A DNA stretch of 64,000 nucleotides from Psychrobacter raelei (GTDB lineage Bacteria; Pseudomonadota; Gammaproteobacteria; Pseudomonadales; Moraxellaceae). Below, one piece after another: positions 57,190 through 64,000 of the stretch. Location of the stretch: positions 248,001-312,000 of the forward strand of contig NZ_CP093310.2 of NCBI RefSeq assembly GCF_022631235.3, in the 5' to 3' direction. A model generated the notes under the pieces. The model made no database searches and was not told where the DNA came from. It saw only the letters and a list, made by a program, of their open reading frames with translations. The translations under genes and the position numbers were made by a program. The first letter of the stretch is position 1. The number at the start of each line of letters is the position of its first letter.

Positions 57190-57768
57190 ATGTCACTATT
57201 AAACTCTGAATCAAATTCTGAATTAACTTCTGAATTAACTTCTGAACAAAGCACGCCAGATTTAGCAAGCAACTCTGTTCAAACGCATGCCCACAAGCTA
57301 TCGCACTTAGATGCCGATGGCGATATTCATATGGTGGATGTGGGACATAAGACAGTGACCACGCGTGAAGCGGTGGCGCAGGGTTATGTGGTGTTTCCAC
57401 AAGACATCTATAGCCAGATAAAAGCGGCCGATGGCATGACCAAGAAGGGCAGCATCACTCAGACGGCTCATATCGCCGGTATTATGGCCGCCAAGCGCAC
57501 CCATGATCTAATCCCACTGTGTCATCCGCTGCCACTTGATAAGGTGGGCTTAAGCTTTAGCTATGAGGATGAGGCATGCGCCATCAAGGTTACCTCCACA
57601 GTGCGTGTCACCCATAAGACTGGGGTGGAGATGGAGGCGTTAACGGCGGTGAGTGTGGCCTGCTTGACCATTTATGATATGACTAAGGCGTTATCGCACG
57701 ACATTATTATCGATGACATGCGCTTGGTGACTAAGACTGGTGGCAAGTCTGACTATCAAAGCACTTAG
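57190..57768 (+). CDS. moaC: Cyclic pyranopterin monophosphate synthase MoaC
   Basis: MoaC converts the MoaA product to cyclic pyranopterin monophosphate. The conserved domain starts at KLSHLDADGDIHMVDVGHK and includes the signature MAAKRTHDLIPLCHPLPLDK and EMEALTAVSVACLTIYDM. The final KSDYQ is normal. The 192-residue product has about 35 extra N-terminal residues made partly by the repeat TCTGAATTAACT (SELTSELTSE). The core is complete. Confidence 0.94.
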   Translation: MSLLNSESNSELTSELTSEQSTPDLASNSVQTHAHKLSHLDADGDIHMVDVGHKTVTTREAVAQGYVVFPQDIYSQIKAADGMTKKGSITQTAHIAGIMAAKRTHDLIPLCHPLPLDKVGLSFSYEDEACAIKVTSTVRVTHKTGVEMEALTAVSVACLTIYDMTKALSHDIIIDDMRLVTKTGGKSDYQST

Positions 57769-57835
57769 CTGAGCTTAAAATGGGTTGAATTGAACTGGAT
57801 TGAATTTGCTTTGACGCTAAATAGATGAGGTAGCT

Positions 57836-57904
57836 GTCACTGGTCGTTATGTTAGGAGCATCCAACAGGTGTGGCCAGATACCAATAAAATAACGACCAG
57901 TCAC
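57836..57904. promoter_or_regulatory. Large hairpin between moaC and moaD
   Basis: GTCACTGGTCGTTAT (57836-57850) and ATAACGACCAGTCAC (57890-57904) are complementary over 15 positions with one mismatch. The 39-base interior contains TGTGGCCA. A T run follows about 15 bases later. It could be a terminator for moaC, a structured leader of moaD or a small repeat element. Confidence 0.5.
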
Positions 57905-57991
57905 ATAGCGTTAAACTGTTTTTTTATATCAATAATTTTTTGTATTAATTTTCTGTATCACTAAAAAGCGACTAAATAGGCTGAGTACACT

Positions 57992-58234
57992 ATGAATATT
58001 ACGGTTTTGTTTTTTGCAAGCTTGGCAGAAAAAGCGCAACAAGGTCAGCAGCAATTAAGCGTAGAGGGTAAGTTAAGCTTGCCTGAGCTTTATGCAAAGT
58101 TAACACAAGATCACGGCTTTACGCTTGAGCCTGCCAAGGTGCGTGTGGCCATTAATGATGAGTTTGCCAGTTGGGATGATGTCATTAATGATGGCGATAC
58201 CATTGCCTTTATTCCACCTGTGGCCGGTGGTTAG
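57992..58234 (+). CDS. moaD: Molybdopterin synthase small subunit MoaD
   Basis: An 80-residue ubiquitin-like sulfur carrier. It starts NITVLFFASLAEKAQQG and ends FIPPVAGG, where the C-terminal Gly-Gly becomes the thiocarboxylate used to add sulfur to the pterin. Length and ends are standard. It is followed after 31 bases by moaE, its partner. Confidence 0.94.
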   Translation: MNITVLFFASLAEKAQQGQQQLSVEGKLSLPELYAKLTQDHGFTLEPAKVRVAINDEFASWDDVINDGDTIAFIPPVAGG

Positions 58235-58265
58235 CCGTTTAGATAAATAATTGTTGGAGTAACAC

Positions 58266-58781
58266 ATGGACAGTCAATCTGCTTTGGACACGGCCAATCA
58301 GCCGCATCAGCAGGCAAGTAGCATATCGCACAGCGTAGAGGAGGTATATCAGCTGGCACAGTCTCAAGGCTTTGCGCTGCTTGATGAGGCCATTGATGCT
58401 GAGCGCCTAAAAGATATGCTGCAAGATGATCAGTGCGGCGCTTTGGCCACCTTTGAGGGCTGGGTACGCAATCACAATAACGACAGCCAAGTGACCCGCC
58501 TGACCTATTACGGTTATGAAAAATTGGCGATTAACCAAGGCAAACTGATTATTGAGGAAGCCAAGCGCTTATTCGATATCGAAAATGCGGTAGCGATTCA
58601 TCGCATAGGGGCGTTAGGAATTGGTGATATGGCGGTGTGGGTTGGGGTGTCCTCTAAGCACCGTTATCCTGCCTTTGATGCTTGCAAATGGATATTAGAC
58701 ACCATTAAGGCCGATATTCCGGTATGGAAGCAAGAGTATTATCAAGATGAGTCTTCTAAATGGCTAAGTAACAATGGTTAA
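58266..58781 (+). CDS. moaE: Molybdopterin synthase large subunit MoaE
   Basis: MoaE joins MoaD to convert cyclic pyranopterin monophosphate to molybdopterin. The family core is present: CGALATFEGWVRNHNNDSQV, LTYYGYEKLA, AVAIHRIGALGIGDMAVWVG and WKQEYYQDESSKW. The catalytic Lys is in the SSKHRYPAFDACKWILD segment. The N-terminus has about 35 extra residues rich in Gln and Ser. The final residues LSNNG and the stop are encoded by the first of five 14-base tandem repeats. Confidence 0.93.
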   Translation: MDSQSALDTANQPHQQASSISHSVEEVYQLAQSQGFALLDEAIDAERLKDMLQDDQCGALATFEGWVRNHNNDSQVTRLTYYGYEKLAINQGKLIIEEAKRLFDIENAVAIHRIGALGIGDMAVWVGVSSKHRYPAFDACKWILDTIKADIPVWKQEYYQDESSKWLSNNG

Positions 58782-58834
58782 GTGACAATGGTTAAGAAAC
58801 AATGGCTAAGTAACAATGGTTAAGTGACAATGGC
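58765..58834 (+). repeat. Five tandem 14-base units (TAAGTAACAATGGT type) at the moaE stop
   Basis: Units start at 58765, 58779, 58793, 58807 and 58821 and differ at one or two positions. The moaE stop codon is the first three bases of the second unit. Gain or loss of units 3-5 would not touch the protein. Confidence 0.9.
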
Positions 58835-58885
58835 TAATAAAACAGAGTTAATTTAAGAAACTTAGTCTTAGATCCAATAACTAAT

Positions 58886-58912
58886 AAAAATCCAGCTTAT
58901 GCTGGATTTTTT
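58886..58912. terminator. Bidirectional terminator between moaE and modB
   Basis: AAAAATCCAGC and GCTGGATTTTT form an 11 bp stem with a TTAT loop region and T runs on both strands. It serves moaE on the plus strand and modB on the minus strand. Confidence 0.9.
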
Positions 58913-58936
58913 ATGGGTCACTGTTCTATAGAGTAG

Positions 58937-59683
58937 CTATCTTTTGGGCTTAGGCGGCGAGTGATTTGTCGTTGTTAATGAGCCTTCATTGACCTGACGA
59001 TTGATACTGGCAATCAGACCCACCAGTATGATGCCTAGTAACACCAACAACAGTGACATGGTGTGTGCCATGTCATAGTTAAGCGCTTCGACCTGCTCAT
59101 AGATGGCAATGGAGATGACCTTGGTCTCTCCGGCGATACTGCCACCAATCATCAGCGCCACCCCAAACTCACCAATGGTATGCGCAAAGCTAATCAGGCT
59201 GCCTAAGATAATGCCAGTCTTAGCTTGAGGTAAGGATACGGCGGTAAATCGGCGCAATCGGCTGGGTTCAAGCAGCAGTGCCATGTCACTTACGCTTTTG
59301 GGGATACGTAAAAACTGGGCATACACCGGCTGCATATAAAAGGGCAGTGAATATATGATGGAGCCCACCACCAAGCCTTTAAAGGTAAATGCCAGAGCGC
59401 CGATGTCATGTGCCATAAGCCATTTACCCAGTGCAAAGTTGGGACTGAGCAGCAGCAGCAAATAAAAGCCAAGCACTGTAGGTGGTAACACTAAAGGCAT
59501 GGCGATAATGCCTATCAGCATAATCTTAATACGCGCGATCAGGTTGCTAGAGGAGGGCTTGGCCAGCCAATAGGCCAGTGGAGTCGCAAACAGCAGTAAG
59601 CACAAGGTGGTGATGGCAGCAAGCTTGAGGCTTAACCATAGCGGAAGCAGCATGTCAGAGAGTTGAGGCGACAGAGGTGACAT
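58937..59683 (-). CDS. modB: Molybdate ABC transporter permease ModB
   Basis: The 248-residue membrane protein has about five helices and the permease loop LGSLISFAHTIGEFGVALMI, where the EAA-like region meets the ATPase. It moves molybdate across the inner membrane with ModA as binding protein. modA lies 200 bases upstream on the same strand. The ATPase gene modC, which usually follows modB, is absent: a terminator comes 24 bases after the stop. The last 20 residues are a polar tail. Confidence 0.93.
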   Translation of the reverse strand: MSPLSPQLSDMLLPLWLSLKLAAITTLCLLLFATPLAYWLAKPSSSNLIARIKIMLIGIIAMPLVLPPTVLGFYLLLLLSPNFALGKWLMAHDIGALAFTFKGLVVGSIIYSLPFYMQPVYAQFLRIPKSVSDMALLLEPSRLRRFTAVSLPQAKTGIILGSLISFAHTIGEFGVALMIGGSIAGETKVISIAIYEQVEALNYDMAHTMSLLLVLLGIILVGLIASINRQVNEGSLTTTNHSPPKPKR

Positions 59684-59825
59684 AAAATCAGCAAGACCAC
59701 AGGCTTAAAGCAGTAAATGAAAGGAACTCATACAGCATAGCAATATTTGCCCGCTTTACCTAGTGCTAAGCGGGCGTTAAACGGTTATGGCCTTGTCATC
59801 TGGTTAATTTAGTTCATCTATGTTG

Positions 59826-59895
59826 CTTGCTGCTATGCTGGCTACCATATTGGCTACTATGTTTATGTTGGCTACTATGCTCGCTACTTTGCTGA
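59826..59895. repeat. Imperfect 12-base repeats at the modA 3' end
   Basis: TTGGCTACTATG-like words recur about five times with variation (GCTGCTATG, GGCTACCATA, GGCTACTATG, CGCTACTTTG). They overlap the last codons of modA and the modA-modB gap. Confidence 0.65.
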
Positions 59896-60810
59896 GCCAG
59901 AGGCAGTATGGCCTGCATTTACCGGTAAGTATCCGGCGTCTGCAAACAGTTTTTGCGCCGGCTTGGACTGCAAATAATGGCTAAAGTCGATGGCGGCGGC
60001 ACTGTCACTTACCACGATACCGTCTTGCAAGATGGCCGGATAGCTGCCTGGCTGTAGAATTAGATAGTTTGAGGGGGCCACCTTGGCACTGATCAATTGG
60101 GATAACGCCACAAACCCATAGTCGGTACTGGCGGTGTGCGCATATTGGAAGGCCTGACCAATGTTCTCTGCTTGGATAATGGTTTTATTGCCATTTAGGC
60201 TGTCATAAATGCCTTGCTGCTGTAAAAAGGCTTTGGCCGATGCCCCATAAGGTGCCAGCTCTGGATTGGCTAGGGTAATTTTAATGGGCGTTTTGCTTTG
60301 ATTGGGCTGAGTGATGAATAACTGCTGCAGGCTGGCTGTGTCTAAGGTTTTAACGGTGCTGATATCTTGGTTGCTGCTATACAGCGCCAATTGGCCGCGT
60401 GCATAGGTAAAAGGTGGCTGTACAGTGACGTTAGCAGTGGCTTGCTGCTGAGCATATTTGGCCGGGAAGTCTTGATCAGCGGATAAAAACAAATCATAAG
60501 GTGCGCCGGAGTTAATCTGTGCAAACAGCTTACCCGATGAGGCATAGGTCACTTCAATCTTTGGCTTGGGAGTACTCGTAGCATCTGGGTTATGAGCCTC
60601 TTCGCTTTGATAGGCGTCAATCACTGCCGGTAATACGCCAGCTAAGTTGGCTGCGGCGGCAATGCGCATGACCTCGCTAGATTGGGCTTTATTGGTATTG
60701 CTATCAGCCTGCGGGGCGGCGTCGGTTTTTTCAGGGCTATTGGTGCCAGAGCAACTGGCCAGCAGCAATAAAGTGGGCAGGGTAGCGATAAGTTTTAAAG
60801 ATGTTTTCAT
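59884..60810 (-). CDS. modA: Molybdate-binding lipoprotein ModA
   Basis: This 308-residue periplasmic binding protein has a lipobox (LLLASCSG, cysteine near residue 20) and a linker rich in Ala, Asn and Gln. The ModA fold then begins MRIAAAANLAGVLPAVIDAY. It contains VTYASSGKLFAQINSGAPYD and DLFLSADQDFPAKYA, which form the oxyanion site, and ends with YLQSKPAQKLFADAGY. It should deliver molybdate to ModB. It is lipid-anchored, unlike the free form in Escherichia coli. Confidence 0.92.
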   Translation of the reverse strand: MKTSLKLIATLPTLLLLASCSGTNSPEKTDAAPQADSNTNKAQSSEVMRIAAAANLAGVLPAVIDAYQSEEAHNPDATSTPKPKIEVTYASSGKLFAQINSGAPYDLFLSADQDFPAKYAQQQATANVTVQPPFTYARGQLALYSSNQDISTVKTLDTASLQQLFITQPNQSKTPIKITLANPELAPYGASAKAFLQQQGIYDSLNGNKTIIQAENIGQAFQYAHTASTDYGFVALSQLISAKVAPSNYLILQPGSYPAILQDGIVVSDSAAAIDFSHYLQSKPAQKLFADAGYLPVNAGHTASGSAK

Positions 60811-60925
60811 AAGTAATCTACAGTGAGGGAGAAGGGTGTGGGCAGTTTTATATGAGTTATATGAGTTATATTCTGCCTGAATTCTTAAGCTTTACCAATA
60901 ACACTTTAGAGTAGGTCGCTAATTA

Positions 60926-60954
60926 AAAAAAGCCGAGCAACTGCTCAGCTTTTT
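60926..60954 (-). terminator. Terminator of the aminotransferase gene
   Basis: AAAAAGC, GAGCA, TGCTC and GCTTTTT pair in a stem with one mismatch. On the minus strand a run of seven T follows. It lies about 30 bases past the aminotransferase stop. Confidence 0.85.
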
Positions 60955-60983
60955 GATACTTAATGTTTAAATCAGATTGGCTA

Positions 60984-62180
60984 TTAGTCTTTTAAGACTT
61001 CTGCCATGGCATTGGCCACATAGTCGATGTTGTTGCCATTTAAGCCGGCCACGCACATACGTGAGTTTGACACCATGTAGATACCGAACTCAGTTTTTAG
61101 GCGTTCTACTTGCTCAGGAGTTAGGCCTGTGAAGCTGAACATACCATTTTGCGTGGTTAGGTAGTCGAAGTTGCGACCTGGTACTTTGGTCTCTAGTACT
61201 GATTTTAGCTTTAAGCGCATGGCTTTGATGCGATCACGCATGCCATAAACTTCACCAACCCACTGTTTGTGCAGCGCTTCATCATTCATCACGATGTCTA
61301 CAACGCGGCCGCCATGTGATGGTGGGCTTGAGTAGATGCGGCGAACGGTGAATTTAAGCTGACCGAATACACGCTCGGCTTCTTCTTCAGTTGGGCAGAC
61401 CACAGATAGGCCGCCGACACGCTCGCCATAAAGTGATAAGTTCTTTGAAAATGAGTTACTGACAAATAAGGGCAGACCCATATCTACCGCTTTACGGATG
61501 GCATAAGCATCGCTGTCCATGTCTTCGCCAAAGCCTTGATAGGCGATGTCCATAAACGGAATAAGCTCACGCTGTTGAACCACTTGTAGTAGCTCATCCC
61601 ACTGGGCTTGTGTTAAGTCAACACCAGTAGGGTTGTGGCAGCAGGGGTGTAATAGCACCACGTCGTCTTTGTTTAAGGTGTTAAAAAAGGCGATAAGCTC
61701 GTCAAATTTGACAGTGCCGGTGGCTTTGTCATAGTAGGGGTATTTACCCACTTCGATGCCGCTACCCTCAAAGATAGAGATGTGGTTGCCCCAGGTTGGG
61801 TCGCTGACGTAGCATTTGGCTTGAGGGAACCAAGCATTGATAAAGTCTGCACCGACTTTTAGAGCGCCTGAGCCCCCGATGGTCGCAATGGTCGCGACAC
61901 GCTTGTCTTGTAATACTTGTGCGTCCTTACCAAACAATAAGTCCTGGCACGCTTTACGATGGCCAGGTAAGCCTTCCATAGGCAAATAAGGGCGGGCAGA
62001 GATAGGGTCAGCAATGCGCTGCTCAGCAGTCTTTACACACTCAAGCACTGGCAATACGTTATTTTCATCATAATAAACGCCAACGCCAAGGTTTACTTTA
62101 TTGGGGTTGCTGTCATTAGCATATTCAACCATAAGGCCTAAGATTGGGTCACCAGCATAAAAATCGACACGTTCAAACAT
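60984..62180 (-). CDS. tyrB: Aromatic amino acid / aspartate aminotransferase (TyrB/AspC class)
   Basis: I place the start at 62178-62180, where AAAGGA precedes ATG and the family start MFERVDFYAGDPILGLMVEY begins. A frame from 62210 would add 10 residues. The 398-residue PLP enzyme has the lysine in SNSFSKNLSLYGERVG, the HPCCHNPTGVDLT motif, and the substrate arginine near FSFTGLTPEQV and SNSRMCVAGLN. Class I enzymes of this size transfer amino groups among aspartate, tyrosine, phenylalanine and glutamate. TyrB is favoured but AspC cannot be excluded. Confidence 0.9.
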   Translation of the reverse strand: MFERVDFYAGDPILGLMVEYANDSNPNKVNLGVGVYYDENNVLPVLECVKTAEQRIADPISARPYLPMEGLPGHRKACQDLLFGKDAQVLQDKRVATIATIGGSGALKVGADFINAWFPQAKCYVSDPTWGNHISIFEGSGIEVGKYPYYDKATGTVKFDELIAFFNTLNKDDVVLLHPCCHNPTGVDLTQAQWDELLQVVQQRELIPFMDIAYQGFGEDMDSDAYAIRKAVDMGLPLFVSNSFSKNLSLYGERVGGLSVVCPTEEEAERVFGQLKFTVRRIYSSPPSHGGRVVDIVMNDEALHKQWVGEVYGMRDRIKAMRLKLKSVLETKVPGRNFDYLTTQNGMFSFTGLTPEQVERLKTEFGIYMVSNSRMCVAGLNGNNIDYVANAMAEVLKD

Positions 62181-62370
62181 TTTATTTCCTTTCAGAAGGT
62201 TGTAGGTCACACACTCTAAAAGAATAAACTAGATTGGCGGTTAACTCAATGTTAGATTGAGCCATAATCCAATTGTTTGCACGCTTATTGTGCCAAAGCT
62301 TATGTAATTGCTCAAAAAATTGCTATTATGGGCGCTTTTTATGCCACGTCGCTTATCAAACGGATAGTGT

Positions 62371-63855
62371 ATGTCATCAAATACCCCCGCTCAGCCTGAT
62401 CACACCGACTCTACTCATCACCCCCAGTCAACACCTAACCCTACTTTCACTCAGCTATCAAGCCACTCGCCGCAGCCCGATCCACAGCTGTCGCCCATCC
62501 AAGCCTTTGTGATGGCTGGATGGGTGGTTTTAATTATGGGCGTGACCATGATTGGCTTTGGCTGGGTGCCGCATCTGTCATTATTATTAGCGATTTGCTT
62601 TTTGTTATTAATGGGGCGGCTAAGAGGATTGAGCTTTACCCATCTACAGTCGGCGATGACAGATGGGGTGGTCAGTGGCAGCGGCGCTATCTATCTGTTT
62701 TTCTTTATCGGGCTTATGGTGGCGGCGTTAATGATGTCTGGGGCCATTCCCACCTTGATGTACTTCGGCTTTGAGCTGATTTCTCCACGGTTTTATTATA
62801 TTTCAGCCTTTGTGCTCACTTCTATTATTGGTATTGCCTTAGGCAGCAGCTTGACCACGGTAGCGACGCTTGGCGTGGCCTTTATCGGCATGAGTAATGC
62901 CTTTGATGCCAATGTGGCCATTGCGGCAGGCGCGGTGGTCTCTGGGGCCTTCTTCGGTGATAAGATGTCGCCGCTGTCTGATACCGGTACCATTGCGTCG
63001 TCTGTGGTGGGTATTGATCTGTTTGAGCACTTACGCAATATGATGTATACCACGGTGCCAGCTTGGATCATTAGCGTGCTGCTGTTTTGGATGTTAACCG
63101 GACCGATGCAAATCGCCAATTTAGGCCAAGTCACTGTACTACAAAATCAGCTTGTCGCCAGTGGCTTGGTACACCGCTATGCCGTACTGCCGTTTGTGGT
63201 ATTAATAGTGTTGGCCATGTTTCGAGTCAATGCCATCTATACCATTATTTGCACCATTATCAGTGCCTTGATGATTACTTATATACACAGCTCACCCAGT
63301 ATCGAGCAATTGGGTGGTTATCTGTTTGCCGGATATGCGCCTGCTGCAAATTTAGAGTTGGGCGAGGTAGGGGGTATGTTGACTCGTGGCGGTATCCAAA
63401 GTATGTTCTTTACGCAGACCATTGTGATCTTAGCGTTAAGTCTGGGCGGATTGTTAAAAAAACTGGGTATTTTGCCGGCTTTGCTGGCTGGCATGCGCGA
63501 TAAATTGGCCACAGCCGGCCAGGCCATCTTTGCAGCGGCTATGTCAGCTCTTAGCATCAATGTGCTTATTGGCGAGCAGTATCTAAGTATCTTGTTATCA
63601 GGGACGGCATTTCGCCCGACTTTTGAGCGTTTGAGCTTACATCCTAAGAACTTATCACGTACCATTGAAGATGCGGGTACGGTGATTAATCCTTTGGTGC
63701 CATGGAGTGTGTGTGGGGTGTTTATTAGCCAAGCGCTTGAGGTGCCAGTGTTAGAATATCTGCCGTATGCGTTCTTTTGTTATTTATCGCTGCTGCTGAC
63801 TATTTTATTTGGCTTTAGTGGGGTGACTATTAGCCGGTTGGATGATAACGTTTAG
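62371..63855 (+). CDS. nhaC: NhaC-family Na+/H+ antiporter
   Basis: The 494-residue inner-membrane protein has a Pro/Ser/Thr-rich cytosolic start of about 45 residues and then about eleven helices. Family motifs are visible: FFIGLMVAALMMSGAIPTLM, GIALGSSLTTVATLGVAF and FFGDKMSPLSDTGTIASS. NhaC antiporters exchange external protons or sodium and help pH or sodium balance. It stands alone between the aminotransferase (divergent) and a terminator. It is a full copy of the family whose fragment sits at 37675. The two differ in sequence. Confidence 0.92.
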   Translation: MSSNTPAQPDHTDSTHHPQSTPNPTFTQLSSHSPQPDPQLSPIQAFVMAGWVVLIMGVTMIGFGWVPHLSLLLAICFLLLMGRLRGLSFTHLQSAMTDGVVSGSGAIYLFFFIGLMVAALMMSGAIPTLMYFGFELISPRFYYISAFVLTSIIGIALGSSLTTVATLGVAFIGMSNAFDANVAIAAGAVVSGAFFGDKMSPLSDTGTIASSVVGIDLFEHLRNMMYTTVPAWIISVLLFWMLTGPMQIANLGQVTVLQNQLVASGLVHRYAVLPFVVLIVLAMFRVNAIYTIICTIISALMITYIHSSPSIEQLGGYLFAGYAPAANLELGEVGGMLTRGGIQSMFFTQTIVILALSLGGLLKKLGILPALLAGMRDKLATAGQAIFAAAMSALSINVLIGEQYLSILLSGTAFRPTFERLSLHPKNLSRTIEDAGTVINPLVPWSVCGVFISQALEVPVLEYLPYAFFCYLSLLLTILFGFSGVTISRLDDNV

Positions 63856-63886
63856 ACAGAAGGGAAATATATCTAGTATATAAAAT

Positions 63887-63919
63887 AAAAGCTCTAAACC
63901 GTTAAGGTTGAGAGCTTTT
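63887..63919. terminator. Bidirectional terminator after nhaC
   Basis: AAAAGCTCTAAACC and GGTTGAGAGCTTTT pair over 14 positions with one mismatch around a GTTAA loop. A and T runs make it usable from both sides. Confidence 0.88.
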
Positions 63920-63943
63920 CAAATACAAAGATATTATTAAAGG

Positions 63944-64000
63944 CTAAAAGTTAGCAAACTCAACACCAATACCGCCGCCCACATCAGTTGAGTGGATATC
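63944..64000 (-). CDS. 3' end of a possible outer-membrane protein gene
   Basis: The last 18 codons read DIHSTDVGGGIGVEFANF before a TAG stop. A terminal phenylalanine after alternating hydrophobic residues is typical of outer-membrane beta-barrels, which are recognised by the BAM complex. The rest of the gene lies outside the window, so this is only a suggestion. Confidence 0.5.
   Translation of the reverse strand, partial: DIHSTDVGGGIGVEFANF

Overview
The window reads as a gammaproteobacterial chromosome of the Moraxellaceae, most likely Psychrobacter. That is inferred from the gene mix and base composition, not from a search. Core genes flank a roughly 43 kb genomic island.

Left core (1-3946): an incomplete fabF, a small lipoprotein, a SirB-type membrane protein, a BolA protein and an M48 lipoprotein peptidase, all on the minus strand. 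Two near-identical tRNA-Gly(GCC) genes follow, each with its own consensus promoter.

Island (3902-46697): the second tRNA-Gly is an integration site. A perfect 45 bp copy of its 3' part lies at 46653-46697. Next to the left junction are paired arm-type repeats, an Xre-like regulator, an excisionase-like protein and a tyrosine integrase. At the right end is an overlapping three-gene operon with two very large recombinase-like proteins, one apparently lacking its tyrosine nucleophile. Between them lie a SUKH protein, complete and decayed IS elements (IS4, IS3 twice, IS66, IS256, IS5) and one host gene cut in two.

Central result: the two halves of that split gene lie 27.2 kb apart, at 10247-10796 and 37980-38154. 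They rejoin perfectly in frame once one copy of the 8 bp duplication CTAATAGC is removed. The inserted DNA (10797-37979) starts exactly at the left inverted repeat of an IS66 element. It ends abruptly inside an nhaC-type antiporter gene where there is no proper IS66 end. This looks like a one-ended or cryptic-end IS66 transposition that carried an OmpA-like lipoprotein gene and a 22.6 kb adhesin gene. The adhesin (7548 residues) has a BapA-like N-terminus, 64 full plus one partial copy of an apparently identical 96-residue unit, a VCBS and other adhesin domains, and a C-terminal solenoid with about 20-residue GxGND repeats. No exporter genes for it are present.

Right core (46714-64000): a trimethylamine N-oxide respiration and molybdenum cofactor block. 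It has torE (50 codons), torC, torA and torD, then moeA, moaA, moaB, mobA, moaC, moaD and moaE. Molybdate uptake genes modB and modA face them on the other strand, with no modC. An aromatic amino-acid aminotransferase, a complete NhaC antiporter and the 3' end of a possible outer-membrane protein gene close the window. TorA needs a molybdopterin cofactor, so synthesis, uptake and use of molybdenum are grouped. Several genes and gaps in this block carry short tandem repeats.
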